From Flavobacterium antarcticum DSM 19726 (GTDB lineage Bacteria; Bacteroidota; Bacteroidia; Flavobacteriales; Flavobacteriaceae): a stretch of 64,000 bases of DNA. The stretch is from NCBI RefSeq assembly GCF_000419685.1, contig NZ_ATTM01000002.1:62001-126000 (forward strand), given 5' to 3'. The notes below the pieces were generated by a model, which saw only the letters and a program-made list of their open reading frames with translations, did no database searches and was not told where the DNA came from. This document shows positions 18,350 to 27,280 of the stretch, one piece after another (the stretch's first letter is position 1; the number at the start of each line of letters is the position of its first letter). The position numbers and the translations under genes are program-made.

Positions 18350-19201
18350 ATGAAATTACTTGTAGATAGTGGTTCCACTAAAGCCGATTGGATTGCCATA
18401 GACGATTCAGGCAAAGTATTATTTACCACACAAACTTTGGGATTAAATCCGGAAGTACTCGGAAAAGACCAAATAATTGCTCGTTTAGACGACCGTTTTG
18501 ACATTTTACACAATAAAAACAGCGCGACTCATCTGTATTTCTATGGAGCAGGTTGCGGAACAGATCGAATGAAAAACTTCTTGACGCAAGTTTTTCAAGA
18601 ATATTTTTCTAAAGCAAATGTGGTAGTACAAGAAGACACCTATGCTGCAGTTTATGCTACAACTCCAAAAGGGGAAAAGGCTATTGTTTCTATTTTAGGA
18701 ACGGGTTCAAATTGCAGTTATTTTGACGGAAGTGTGCTGCATCAGAAAGTACAATCATTGGGTTATATCGCAATGGACGATTGCAGCGGAAATCAATTTG
18801 GACGCCAACTAATTCGCAGTTATTATTTCAATAAAATGCCTTCAGACCTCGCGGTTATTTTTGAAAAAGAATACGATTTAGATGCTGATGCAATTAAGCA
18901 CAACTTATACAAAGAAGCGAACCCAAACGCTTATTTGGCCACTTTTGCAAAATTTTTAATTCAACACAAAGACCACGTATTTTGTCAAAAAATTATAAAA
19001 TCGGCGATGCAAGATTTTGTAAATTTTTACATCACACAATATGAAAATTGCCATGAAGTTCCTGTTCATTTTATAGGTTCTATCGCTTTTTATTTGAAGG
19101 ATGAACTACAAGTTGTTTTGGAAGAAAACAATTTAAAAATTGGAAATGTGTTACGTCGTCCTATTGATGGATTAATCCAATACCACATTTTAAATCGATA
19201 A
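18350..19201 (+). CDS. BadF/BadG-type ATPase, probable N-acetylglucosamine kinase
   Basis: 283-aa ASKHA-fold kinase. Phosphate-1 motif D-S-G-S-T-K-A-D-W (residues 6-14), sugar/Mg region E-D-T-Y-A-A, and phosphate-2 motif L-G-T-G-S-N-C-S are visible. Bacteroidota proteins of this type are annotated as N-acetylglucosamine kinases; the exact sugar is not proven by the sequence. It ends 2 nt before mgsA, so the two are co-transcribed. A near-match -7 element (TATATTTC, 18321-18328) precedes the ATG. Confidence 0.8.
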   Translation: MKLLVDSGSTKADWIAIDDSGKVLFTTQTLGLNPEVLGKDQIIARLDDRFDILHNKNSATHLYFYGAGCGTDRMKNFLTQVFQEYFSKANVVVQEDTYAAVYATTPKGEKAIVSILGTGSNCSYFDGSVLHQKVQSLGYIAMDDCSGNQFGRQLIRSYYFNKMPSDLAVIFEKEYDLDADAIKHNLYKEANPNAYLATFAKFLIQHKDHVFCQKIIKSAMQDFVNFYITQYENCHEVPVHFIGSIAFYLKDELQVVLEENNLKIGNVLRRPIDGLIQYHILNR

Positions 19202-19203
19202 CT

Positions 19204-19569
19204 ATGGAAATTGCAATAATCGCACACGATCGAATGAAAGCGGACATGGTTCAGTTTTTAAACAAAAACAAATCGTTACTATCTCGTTCGGACATACAAA
19301 TTGTCGCAACAGGAACGACAGGAAGTAAAGCAGAAAATGCAGGATTTAAAGTCTTGAAAATGCTTTCTGGACCGATGGGAGGCGATGCACAAATTGCGGC
19401 TCGCGTGGCAGAAGGAAAAACGCAAATGGTTTTATTTTTTAAAGATCCGAGTTCAAGTCACGCTCACGAAGTTGACATTAATATGTTGATACGGGTTTGT
19501 GATGTTCATAATATTCCACTTGCAACCAATGAGGCAACTGCTCAGTTACTTTTAAAAGCAATTGAATAA
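19204..19569 (+). CDS. mgsA: Methylglyoxal synthase
   Basis: 121-aa enzyme that converts dihydroxyacetone phosphate to methylglyoxal and phosphate, a bypass that relieves sugar-phosphate stress. It has A-H-D near residue 8, the phosphate loop A-T-G-T-T-G, the catalytic Asp61 in G-P-M-G-G-D-A-Q-I, H-E-V-D and the conserved C-D-V-H-N-I-P-L-A-T-N. It is shorter than the 152-aa E. coli enzyme only at the termini. Linkage to the sugar kinase gene, just after pfkA and gap, fits a role in upper glycolysis overflow. Confidence 0.93.
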   Translation: MEIAIIAHDRMKADMVQFLNKNKSLLSRSDIQIVATGTTGSKAENAGFKVLKMLSGPMGGDAQIAARVAEGKTQMVLFFKDPSSSHAHEVDINMLIRVCDVHNIPLATNEATAQLLLKAIE

Positions 19570-19574
19570 AAAAA

Positions 19575-19612
19575 AGAAACTCCCATAGCTTTTGAAAGTT
19601 ATGGGAGTTTCT
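19575..19612. terminator. Strong hairpin terminator between mgsA and a convergent gene
   Basis: 18-bp arms with a single G-T pair and a 2-nt gap at the centre, A-rich on the left and T-rich on the right. It can stop transcription from both sides. Confidence 0.85.
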
Positions 19613-19633
19613 AAAAATATTGATGTGAAGCAA

Positions 19634-20173
19634 TTATTTTTGCATTCTAACAAATGTTCTTGTCGTTACCGTATCTGAATCGTCGTCATACGTTTCTAAA
19701 ACCATGTTTCCATCGACATCAAAATATCCAATTGAAATTGATTTTTCACCTCTAAAAATATAGCTGTTTGTTGTTGTTGCTCTTAAGATTCCAATTTTAT
19801 TATTGTCAACATCAGTCACAATATAACCGGAAGGATCTAAAGATAACATATAATTATTTCCATTGAATTGGTAAGCAGAAGAACGGTCGATAGCAACTGT
19901 TCTCGTTGTTCCGTCAGGATTAGTTACAGTTGTAGTTGAAATCATTTCTACTGGAGAATCTTTAAGATTTTTATTCAATGTCTTAGAATCTGCATTCTCT
20001 AACTCTATTTTTTGTTTAGCTTGAATGTTTTGTTCTTTCACAGTTTTTTTAACTCCATCAGAATCTTTTACAGTTGTAACCGTCTTTTTTGTTACGTTAG
20101 TAACGTTTGTATTTTGCGCTTGTAAACCAACTCCTAGAAGTAAAGCTAAAGTTAAAGTCATTATGTTTTTCAT
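19634..20173 (-). CDS. Exported protein of unknown function
   Basis: 179-aa protein with a signal peptide (residues 1-19, ending L-Q-A-Q). The mature N-terminus is rich in Thr, Val and Lys (about 20-60) and contains a near-repeat of T-V-T-N-P-D-G-T-T-R-T-V. The C-terminal part looks like a small beta domain. A -7 element TAAATTTG is present on the minus strand at 20209-20202, about 30 nt before the ATG. No family was recognised. It may be a periplasmic or surface protein. Confidence 0.75.
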   Translation of the reverse strand: MKNIMTLTLALLLGVGLQAQNTNVTNVTKKTVTTVKDSDGVKKTVKEQNIQAKQKIELENADSKTLNKNLKDSPVEMISTTTVTNPDGTTRTVAIDRSSAYQFNGNNYMLSLDPSGYIVTDVDNNKIGILRATTTNSYIFRGEKSISIGYFDVDGNMVLETYDDDSDTVTTRTFVRMQK

Positions 20174-20352
20174 GATTACTAATTTTTAGTTTTTATTAAA
20201 ACAAATTTACAACGTGATTCCTCAAAATAAGTTACTCAATTACAGTAAAATGTTATAATAAATAGTATGGAATATCCAAAAATCGATTGATTTTGATACT
20301 TCATTTATGCAACTTAAAATGTATATTTGCACACTTTTAAAAATAGAACGTA

Positions 20353-21447
20353 ATGAAAGCAGGAATTGTAGGATTGCCTAATGTAGGAAAATCAACTTTA
20401 TTTAATTGTTTGTCAAATGCAAAAGCGCAAAGTGCCAACTTTCCATTTTGCACCATTGAACCTAATATTGGAGTAGTTAACGTACCAGATCCGCGAATTG
20501 CGAAATTAGAAGAGCTCGTAAAACCAGAGCGTGTTCAGATGGCAACTGTAGATATCGTGGATATTGCAGGTTTAGTCAAAGGAGCAAGTAAAGGAGAAGG
20601 TTTAGGAAATCAATTTTTGGGCAATATTAGAGAATGTAACGCGATTATTCACGTTTTGCGTTGTTTTGACAATGACAATATTATTCACGTTGATGGAAAT
20701 GTAAATCCAATTCGCGATAAAGAAACGATTGATATCGAATTGCAGTTGAAAGATTTAGAAACCGTTGAAAAACGTTTGGAAAAAGTAAATCGTGCTGCGA
20801 AAACGGGTAATAAAGAAGCAATTACTGAAAAAGCTTTATTAGACCGAATTAGAGAAACACTTTTGCAAGCAAAATCAGCTCGAACCATTACGCTTCAAAA
20901 CAATGATGAAGAAGTGTTGATGGAAGATTTTCAATTAATTACAGCAAAACCAGTTTTATACGTTTGTAATGTAGATGAAGAATCTGCTGTGAAAGGAAAT
21001 AAATATGTGGACCAAGTTCGAGAATTGGTTAAGGACGAAGATGCTGAAGTAATTATCCTTTCCGTTGGTGCTGAAGCAGATATTACAGAATTAGAAAGTT
21101 ACGAAGAACGTCAAGTGTTCTTGGAAGATATGGGATTGTCTGAACCAGGTTCAGCGGTTTTAGTTCGTGCGGCTTACAGATTGTTGAAGTTGCAGACTTA
21201 TTTTACCGCTGGTGTAAAAGAAGTTCGTGCTTGGACAATCAATATTGGCGATACGGCTCCAAAAGCTGCAGGAGTTATCCATACTGATTTTGAAAAAGGG
21301 TTCATTCGTGCGGAAGTTATTGCCTTTGCCGATTTTGAATCTTTCGGTTCAGAAGCAAAAGTAAAAGAAGCAGGAAAGTTAAGAGTAGAAGGAAAAGAGT
21401 ATATTGTAAAAGATGGTGATGTAATGCACTTCAGATTTAACGTGTAG
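20353..21447 (+). CDS. ychF: Ribosome-associated ATPase YchF
   Basis: 364-aa Obg-family P-loop ATPase (OLA1/YchF). It has G-L-P-N-V-G-K-S-T (residues 6-14), the switch region D-I-A-G-L-V-K-G-A and an altered G4 motif N-V-D-E in place of N-K-x-D, the hallmark of ATP rather than GTP specificity. A C-terminal TGS domain follows. A -7 element TATATTTG lies at 20322-20329. The gene stands alone with its own terminator. Confidence 0.96.
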   Translation: MKAGIVGLPNVGKSTLFNCLSNAKAQSANFPFCTIEPNIGVVNVPDPRIAKLEELVKPERVQMATVDIVDIAGLVKGASKGEGLGNQFLGNIRECNAIIHVLRCFDNDNIIHVDGNVNPIRDKETIDIELQLKDLETVEKRLEKVNRAAKTGNKEAITEKALLDRIRETLLQAKSARTITLQNNDEEVLMEDFQLITAKPVLYVCNVDEESAVKGNKYVDQVRELVKDEDAEVIILSVGAEADITELESYEERQVFLEDMGLSEPGSAVLVRAAYRLLKLQTYFTAGVKEVRAWTINIGDTAPKAAGVIHTDFEKGFIRAEVIAFADFESFGSEAKVKEAGKLRVEGKEYIVKDGDVMHFRFNV

Positions 21448-21470
21448 TTTTTACAAACAAATATAAATTT

Positions 21471-21494
21471 AAAGGAGTCCAATCGGGCTCCTTT
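21471..21494 (+). terminator. Terminator after ychF
   Basis: A 10-bp stem with one mismatch and a 4-nt loop, followed by a run of T. Confidence 0.8.
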
Positions 21495-21586
21495 TTTATT
21501 GCAGTAAAATAGAGGTGCCTAGATTTTTCAAAATATATAATTAATTACTTTCGAAGTTTATAAAATGCTTTAAATCAATAGTATAA

Positions 21587-21635
21587 AATACCTACAAGTA
21601 GGTATTGTAAAATACATGGTAACACTTTAGTTTTG
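21587..21635 (+). promoter_or_regulatory. Promoter overlapped by a perfect 9-2-9 palindrome
   Basis: AATACCTAC-AA-GTAGGTATT spans 21587-21606. Its last two bases are part of the -33 TTG (21605-21607). A 20-nt spacer leads to the -7 element TAGTTTTG (21628-21635). The core TACCTAC-N2-GTAGGTA has the 7-2-7 geometry of NarL/FixJ-type operators. Position upstream of and touching -33 suits an activator; the regulator is unknown. Confidence 0.6.
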
Positions 21636-21724
21636 TTAAATAGATGTTAAAGCGCTTAGATGATTTTAGCTTAAGTGCTTAACATATTAATAAATTTTTT
21701 GTTTAATTAATAAATAGGATTAAA

Positions 21725-22423
21725 ATGAAAAAAATTTTAACAAAAACAGTAAAATTATTTTTTATTGTAGCGCTTACATTTATGGCAAGTTGTGAGTCTG
21801 AAGAAGCGTCAACTGACCTTGGAGATAATGATCCAGGTGTCAATCCGTATGGAAATTGGGTGCGTGGAGACGGGCAAGACTCTTACTTAAAGTTTGGCAC
21901 GGGAACAGTAAGTAACTGTAGTAATGGAAATCTTACGGTTGGAACTTTTAATGCTTCTGAGCCTTCAATGACTTACGTTGTACAGGGCGAAGTAATAAAA
22001 TTTCCCTTGAAATTCAACTCTAACAATTTGTTATTAGTTGGCGTTCCGGACCAAGCTGTTGATACTAATACAGCGATGATTTATTACCGCTCCGAGGATT
22101 TTCCATGTGATGGAGGCGGTGGTGGAGGAAGTGGTGGCGGAACGGGTGGAGGAACTGGAGGTGGTTCAACAACAGGAAAAGTATTGTTCTGGACCTCATC
22201 TGATCTCGGTTGCGGTGTCATTAACGTTTCTATAAACGGTTCAAGTGGAAGTATAGCAGGTTATTATTCCAGCGGATCACCAGAATGTGGAGCTTCTTAT
22301 GGTGCAAATTTTACTTTAACCGCGGGGACATATAATTTTACAGCTTCTTGTTCAAGTTACAATTGGAGTGGAACCGTTACTGTAACTGCAAATGGTTGTT
22401 TAAGAATGCAGCTGTACAATTAG
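21725..22423 (+). CDS. Lipoprotein with Gly-rich linker, function unknown
   Basis: 232-aa lipoprotein; signal with lipobox F-M-A-S-C (Cys about 23), followed by an acidic spacer. Domain 1 (about 35-130) is a small beta-rich region. A linker (about 136-156) of almost only Gly, Ser and Thr joins it to domain 2 (about 158-232), which has four Cys and many Ser/Gly/Tyr (C-G-V...E-C-G-A...A-S-C-S...N-G-C) and may be disulphide-bonded. It probably sits on the outer membrane. It has its own regulated-looking promoter, a ~90-nt leader, and no operon partners. Confidence 0.7.
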   Translation: MKKILTKTVKLFFIVALTFMASCESEEASTDLGDNDPGVNPYGNWVRGDGQDSYLKFGTGTVSNCSNGNLTVGTFNASEPSMTYVVQGEVIKFPLKFNSNNLLLVGVPDQAVDTNTAMIYYRSEDFPCDGGGGGGSGGGTGGGTGGGSTTGKVLFWTSSDLGCGVINVSINGSSGSIAGYYSSGSPECGASYGANFTLTAGTYNFTASCSSYNWSGTVTVTANGCLRMQLYN

Positions 22424-22505
22424 AGTAGGAATTTATATTTCTGCGTAAATAATATAACTATTTCATTAGTGAGCGAATAGTAAATGATAATTTAGTAACA
22501 AAAAA

Positions 22506-22560
22506 AAGGTTTTAATCTTTATCTGCCAACTTTCGTTGTCTAAATATTGATTAAAACCTT
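22506..22560 (-). terminator. Terminator of tRNA-Val
   Basis: 12-bp perfect arms (22506-22517, 22549-22560) enclose a 31-nt loop with its own 4-bp hairpin. On the minus strand a T7 run follows, so it ends the tRNA-Val transcript. Confidence 0.65.
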
Positions 22561-22590
22561 AATAATATACTGCTTTTATGCAGTTTTTTG

Positions 22591-22665
22591 TGGGCGATGA
22601 GGGGTTCGAACCCCCGACCCCCTCGGTGTAAACGAGGTGCTCTGAACCAGCTGAGCTAATCGCCC
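22591..22665 (-). tRNA. tRNA-Val (anticodon TAC)
   Basis: A 75-nt cloverleaf. The acceptor stem GGGCGAT pairs with ATCGCCC. Anticodon loop TTTACAC between CCTCG and CGAGG gives TAC. T arm with GGTTCGAACC. Confidence 0.95.
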
Positions 22666-22677
22666 TGAATGCGAGTG

Positions 22678-22707
22678 CAAATATACAATACCATTTGAAA
22701 TCTGCAA
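22678..22707 (-). promoter_or_regulatory. Promoter of tRNA-Val
   Basis: On the minus strand TTG (22707-22705), 19 nt, then TATATTTG (22685-22678), matching the Bacteroidota consensus. Confidence 0.75.
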
Positions 22708-22725
22708 CATCTTTGTTAATAAAAT

Positions 22726-23100
22726 TTAATCTTTTATTATGTCTTTTAAAACTGCTCTGTCGCTGTAATTAATTACTTCAAGCGTAATAGGTTCATTTTT
22801 AGAATTTTTACCTTCAATAACGTATAATTTTCCGCTTCCCGTTGGAATATTACTTTTGCCGAAAATAACGTCGCCATAGGTTAAAGTTCTCCGAATGTCA
22901 CTCGTATCAACCCACTTTTGATTTAGTTTTTCTTTAGATTCATCAGAGTAATGAAATGGTTTCGTTCTCAAGTCTTTTAAAACTCGTGAATTCGGGAAGT
23001 AACTACAACTCATGTCTTTTCCGCTCAAAAACATAAATAGAAAAACCATTCCAATGATCATCCCAAAAGAATAATAGGCAAAACGCTGATAAAATTTCAT
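22726..23100 (-). CDS. DUF4258-type small membrane-anchored protein
   Basis: 124 aa from the ATG at 23100 (an ATG at 23118 is possible but adds only M-Q-K-N-K-F). One N-terminal membrane segment (about residues 8-28) precedes a soluble domain with P-N-S-R-V-L and a C-terminal Y-V-I-E-G-K...L-E-V-I-N-Y. It resembles proteins annotated DUF4258 in Flavobacteriaceae. It follows alanine dehydrogenase by about 36 nt on the same strand and is likely co-transcribed. Function unknown. Confidence 0.65.
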   Translation of the reverse strand: MKFYQRFAYYSFGMIIGMVFLFMFLSGKDMSCSYFPNSRVLKDLRTKPFHYSDESKEKLNQKWVDTSDIRRTLTYGDVIFGKSNIPTGSGKLYVIEGKNSKNEPITLEVINYSDRAVLKDIIKD

Positions 23101-23136
23101 GAATTTATTTTTTTGCAAAGTTACATTAAAGAAACT

Positions 23137-24330
23137 TTAAAAAACAATTAAATTGATATCACTATTGGAGAGTCCAAACCATTCCCCAATTGCTTTGTTA
23201 GTCAAAATTCCGTGGTAGAAGTAAACGCCGTTTTTAAGTCCATTGTCACATCGGATTGCAGTTTCAATACCACCATCTTCCGCAATTTGCAACAAGTAGG
23301 GAGTAAGGATATTGCTAATAGATAAAGAAGCTGTTTTTGAGTAGCGGGAAGGAATATTTGGCACACAATAATGAATTACATTGTGCTTAACAAAAGTGGG
23401 ATTCTGATGGGAAGTCACTTCAGAAGTTTCAAAACAACCACCAGTGTCAATACTGACGTCAACAATTACTGCACCTTTTTTCATGTGTTCCACCATTGTT
23501 TCATTCACAATAATTGGACAACGTTCTTTGCCTCGCATTGCACCAATAGCAACATCACATCTTCTCAAGGCTTTTAAAAGCATTTTGGGCTGAATAGTAG
23601 ATGTAAAAATACGTTGATTAAGTTGGTTCTGTAAACGACGCAATTTCACAATAGAATTATCAAAAACTTTTACGCTTGCTCCAAGACCAATTGCCGTTCG
23701 TGCTGCGAATTCACCTACAGTTCCGGCACCAATAATCACTACTTCAGTTGGCGCAACGCCGGCAATATTCCCAAATAATAGTCCTTTACCACATTGACTA
23801 TTAATCATTAATTCAGAAGCAATTAAGACCGAAGCAGTTCCAGCAATTTCACTAAGCGATTTCACTGCTGGGTAAGTTCCGTCAGCATCTTTAATAAATT
23901 CAAAAGCTAATGCAGTAATTTTTTTCTTATGTAGAGCTTCAAAATAATCTGCTTTACGCGTTTTAAGTTGAATAGCAGAAATTAAAATGGTCTGCGGATT
24001 CATCAATTCAATTTCAGAAAGGGTAGGAGGTTCCACTTTTAAAAGAATAGGACAGCCATACACTTTCTTTGTGTCTTTCGTGATTTCTGCTCCTGCTTCA
24101 CTGTATTCTTTATCAGTGTAGCTCGAACTTTCGCCAGCTCCAGACTCAATCATTACACGATGTCCATGATAAACCAACGAATTTACAGCATCAGGAGTTA
24201 AGCAGATACGACGTTCTTGGAAAGAAGTTTCTTTTGGAATTCCGATGAAAAGTTCACTCTTGTGACGTTGCACTTCAAGTTTTTCTTCTTGTGGAATAAG
24301 TTGCTGTTTCGTAAACGGAGATAATGACAT
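23137..24330 (-). CDS. ald: Alanine dehydrogenase
   Basis: 397 aa from M-S-L-S-P-F (ATG at 24330; a second ATG lies 9 nt upstream). It catalyses NAD-linked interconversion of L-alanine and pyruvate plus ammonia. The N-terminal substrate domain has G-I-P-K-E-T-S-F-Q-E-R-R and a catalytic-type Lys in L-L-K-V. The Rossmann domain has G-A-G-T-V-G-E-F-A-A-R-T (about 205). The C-terminus is somewhat longer than in the 371-aa Bacillus enzyme. Paralogous transhydrogenase alpha subunits share the fold, but no beta subunit is nearby. Confidence 0.85.
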   Translation of the reverse strand: MSLSPFTKQQLIPQEEKLEVQRHKSELFIGIPKETSFQERRICLTPDAVNSLVYHGHRVMIESGAGESSSYTDKEYSEAGAEITKDTKKVYGCPILLKVEPPTLSEIELMNPQTILISAIQLKTRKADYFEALHKKKITALAFEFIKDADGTYPAVKSLSEIAGTASVLIASELMINSQCGKGLLFGNIAGVAPTEVVIIGAGTVGEFAARTAIGLGASVKVFDNSIVKLRRLQNQLNQRIFTSTIQPKMLLKALRRCDVAIGAMRGKERCPIIVNETMVEHMKKGAVIVDVSIDTGGCFETSEVTSHQNPTFVKHNVIHYCVPNIPSRYSKTASLSISNILTPYLLQIAEDGGIETAIRCDNGLKNGVYFYHGILTNKAIGEWFGLSNSDINLIVF

Positions 24331-24412
24331 ACAATTCAAATTAAGAAACCTCTAATTTACAAAAAAAAAGCGGTTGTTATTTTATTAAAAAATTAGATTA
24401 TGTTTAGTAGTA

Positions 24413-24829
24413 TTATTCGTAGTTTGTTAACACCAATTTTCTTGATCCATCTGTTAATTTTGTGAGTTCAATCACCGAATATTGTTCGGGAATTAACGAT
24501 GGAATTTTTTCGGCCCACTCAATAAAATTCCACGCACCTGAATATAAATATTCATCCATTCCCATATCGTAAGCTTCTTCTTCACTTTTTAAACGGTAAA
24601 CATCGAAATGATAGATCAAATCTCCCGTAGTAGTATAGTACTCATTTACTAACGAAAATGTTGGGCTACTCGTCGCTTCCTCTACATCTAATGCGGTACA
24701 AAGTGATTTAATAAACGTAGTTTTTCCAACACCCATTTCGCCATTAAATAAAATTACCTTTTTTGGATTAGCAGATAACACCTTTTGGACAGCTTGATCT
24801 ATTTGTTCAATTGAGAATAGTATTTCCAT
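24413..24829 (-). CDS. tsaE: tRNA threonylcarbamoyladenosine complex ATPase TsaE
   Basis: 138-aa P-loop ATPase of the t6A pathway that drives the TsaD-TsaB cycle. Walker A is G-E-M-G-V-G-K-T-T (residues 30-38) and F-D-V-Y-R-L is present. It lies 24 nt downstream of porX on the same strand and upstream of ald; porX-tsaE-ald order is, as far as I recall, common in Flavobacteriaceae. TsaD is encoded at 10048-11070. Confidence 0.93.
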   Translation of the reverse strand: MEILFSIEQIDQAVQKVLSANPKKVILFNGEMGVGKTTFIKSLCTALDVEEATSSPTFSLVNEYYTTTGDLIYHFDVYRLKSEEEAYDMGMDEYLYSGAWNFIEWAEKIPSLIPEQYSVIELTKLTDGSRKLVLTNYE

Positions 24830-24853
24830 TAAAAATCAGTACTATATATTAAT

Positions 24854-26407
24854 TTATCTTGGTTGAAAAACTAAAAAAGGGACAATCATTTCTTCTAACG
24901 AAATTCCACCGTGTTGGTACGTGTTTCTATAGTAACTTGCGTAATGGTTGTAATTATTTACGTAAGCTAAAAACAAATCATTTTTTGTAAATATGTAAGA
25001 ACTACTCATATTAATAGTTGGCAATCCAATTGTTTTTGGCTCTTTTACTACATATACATCTTTATCTTCATAGGTCAAACTTCTGCCTGTTTTATAGCGC
25101 AAATTCAAACTTGTGTTTTTATCGCCTATTACTTTTGAAGGATGTTTTACGTTAATTGTTCCGTGATCCGTCGTTATTATTAATTTAAAATTCATTTTTT
25201 GTGCTTGCTGAATTATTTCTAATAAAGGCGAGTTTTTAAACCAACTTAAAGTCAGCGAACGGTATGCTTTATCGTCTGATGCTAATTCTTTTACAACATC
25301 CATTTCCGTTTTAGCATGTGACAACATGTCAACAAAGTTGTACACAACGCTTACTAAATCGTTATTTTTTAGAGCTTTGAAATTTTCTGCTAATTTTTTT
25401 CCCGCTGCTAAATTTGTAATTTTAAAGTAATCTTGCTTGATGTTTAAACCCAAACGTTTCAAATGTTCGGTTAAAAATTCAGCTTCGTATAAATTTTTAC
25501 CTCCTTCATCGACATCATTTTTCCAATATTGAGGAAACTTTTTCTCCATATCAATTGGTAGTAAGCCAGAAAATAAGGCGTTTCTTGCGTATTGAGTTGC
25601 TGTTGGTAAAATTGCGTAGTAGGGAACTTCCTTTTCTAATTTGTAGTGATTATTGACCACACTTTCAAATACTTTCCACTGATCGTAACGCAAATTATCA
25701 ATCACAACAAACAAAACAGGCTTGTCTTTCTTTACCAATTCGGGAACTACAAGTTCACGGAATAAAGTATGGGACTGTATTGGTTTTGAAGCTTTTGGGT
25801 CAAACCAATCTTCGTAATTTCGCTCGATGAATTTTCCAAATTGAGAATTGGCTTCCACTTTCTGCGATTCTAAAATATCAATCATATTTTGATCGTCGAT
25901 ATTTTCCAATTCAATTTCCCAGTAAATTAATTTTTTATACAATTCAGCCCAATCTTCATAAGAATTTACCATTGATAAATCCATAGCTATTTTTCTGAAT
26001 TCCTTCTGATAATCTAAAGACGTTTTTTCAGAAATCAATCGTGAATGGTCTAAGTTTTTCTTTAAACTCAGAAGAATTTGGTTTGGATTTACCGGTTTTA
26101 TCAAATAGTCGGCAATTTTTGAACCAATTGCTTCTTCCATTATATATTCTTCCTCGCTTTTCGTAATCATAATTACAGGTGTGGAGGATTTTTTTTCTTT
26201 CATCTCTTGCAGGGTTTCTAAACCGCTCATTCCAGGCATGTTTTCATCTAAAAACACAATGTCAAAATCGCCTTCGTCAAAAATATCAACGGCATCTCGA
26301 CCGTTATTGCAAGTCGTTACGTTATAATTTTTTTTCTCTAAAAATAATATATGTGGCTTGAGTAAATCAATTTCATCGTCTACCCAAAGTATTTTTATCT
26401 GATTCAT
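24854..26407 (-). CDS. porX: PorX, response regulator of type IX secretion with PglZ domain
   Basis: 517 aa. An N-terminal receiver domain (1-120) has acidic pocket D10/D11, phospho-acceptor D54 in F-L-D-E-N-M-P-G and K104. There is no DNA-binding output domain; instead, a helical linker leads to a PglZ/alkaline-phosphatase-superfamily domain (about 210-517). That domain has V-I-D-N-L-R (D237), the nucleophile region P-T-A-T-Q (T269/T271) and T-T-D-H-G. PorX works with the kinase PorY and sigma factor SigP to control type IX secretion genes (known from Porphyromonas). Its presence implies a type IX secretion system in this organism. Confidence 0.93.
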   Translation of the reverse strand: MNQIKILWVDDEIDLLKPHILFLEKKNYNVTTCNNGRDAVDIFDEGDFDIVFLDENMPGMSGLETLQEMKEKKSSTPVIMITKSEEEYIMEEAIGSKIADYLIKPVNPNQILLSLKKNLDHSRLISEKTSLDYQKEFRKIAMDLSMVNSYEDWAELYKKLIYWEIELENIDDQNMIDILESQKVEANSQFGKFIERNYEDWFDPKASKPIQSHTLFRELVVPELVKKDKPVLFVVIDNLRYDQWKVFESVVNNHYKLEKEVPYYAILPTATQYARNALFSGLLPIDMEKKFPQYWKNDVDEGGKNLYEAEFLTEHLKRLGLNIKQDYFKITNLAAGKKLAENFKALKNNDLVSVVYNFVDMLSHAKTEMDVVKELASDDKAYRSLTLSWFKNSPLLEIIQQAQKMNFKLIITTDHGTINVKHPSKVIGDKNTSLNLRYKTGRSLTYEDKDVYVVKEPKTIGLPTINMSSSYIFTKNDLFLAYVNNYNHYASYYRNTYQHGGISLEEMIVPFLVFQPR

Positions 26408-26517
26408 TTTTCTTTTTATTTATGTACTAAAGTACTGCAATTTAACATTTATTGACTGCGGAAATTCTTAATATTTTTGTAAACTTTACTTTTGAGATTA
26501 ATTGGTTCTATAAACAG

Positions 26518-26542
26518 AAAACTCCCGATTAACGGGAGTTTT
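26518..26542. terminator. Hairpin terminator after yebC
   Basis: Perfect 10-bp arms and a 5-nt loop, A-rich left and T-rich right, in the gap between porX and yebC. Confidence 0.75.
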
Positions 26543-26566
26543 TATACATTTAAAGATGGTTGAAAC

Positions 26567-27280
26567 CTATTCTTTCATGGTGTGATACACGTTTTGAACA
26601 TCGTCATCTTCCTCAATCTTTTCTAATAATTTTTCAACATCAGCGACTTCAGCTTCAGTCAATTCTTTCGTTATTTGTGGAATTCTTTCAAAACCAGAAG
26701 ATAAAATTTCAATTTTTCTGTTTTCTAATTCTTTTTGAATGGCACCAAAGCTTTCAAAAGGAGCATAAATTAAAACGCCGTCTTCTTCATCTGCAAAAAT
26801 TTCTTCCGCACCAAAGTCGATAAATTCTAATTCCATTTCCTCAACATCAATTCCTTCTGCTGGAATTCTGAAATTACAAGTATGGTCAAACATAAATTCA
26901 ACTGAACCTTGCGTTCCCATTGTTCCGTTGCATTTGTTGAAATAGCTTCTAATATTTGCTACAGTTCTGTTGTTATTGTCCGTTGCAGTTTCAATCAAAA
27001 GTGCAATTCCGTGAGGTGCATAACCTTCAAATAAAACTTCTTTATAGTTGGCCGTATCTTTGTCCGTTGCTTTTTTAATGGCACGCTCGACATTTTCTTT
27101 AGGCATATTTGCTGCTTTCGCATTTTGAATTACAGCACGAAGACGTGAATTTGCGTCCGGATTTGGGCCTCCTTCTTTTACCGCCATCACAATATCTTTT
27201 CCAATTCTGGTAAATGCTTTAGCCATTGCTGACCAACGTTTCATTTTTCTACCTTTTCTAAATTCAAAAGCTCTTCCCAT
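26567..27280 (-). CDS. YebC/PmpR family protein
   Basis: 237-aa YebC/TACO1 family member, described as a transcription regulator and, more recently, as an aid to translation of proline-rich stretches. N-terminus M-G-R-A-F-E-F-R-K-G-R-K and the K-E-G-G-P-N-P-D-A-N-S-R-L motif (about 37-50) are diagnostic. The C-terminal domains end in an acidic tail. Length is normal. It is a single gene with its own terminator. Confidence 0.93.
   Translation of the reverse strand: MGRAFEFRKGRKMKRWSAMAKAFTRIGKDIVMAVKEGGPNPDANSRLRAVIQNAKAANMPKENVERAIKKATDKDTANYKEVLFEGYAPHGIALLIETATDNNNRTVANIRSYFNKCNGTMGTQGSVEFMFDHTCNFRIPAEGIDVEEMELEFIDFGAEEIFADEEDGVLIYAPFESFGAIQKELENRKIEILSSGFERIPQITKELTEAEVADVEKLLEKIEEDDDVQNVYHTMKE

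Noticed and set aside
24854-26407. Phage-defence PglZ protein (BREX)
   Set aside because: The PglZ domain is joined to a receiver domain as in PorX, and no other BREX genes are nearby.
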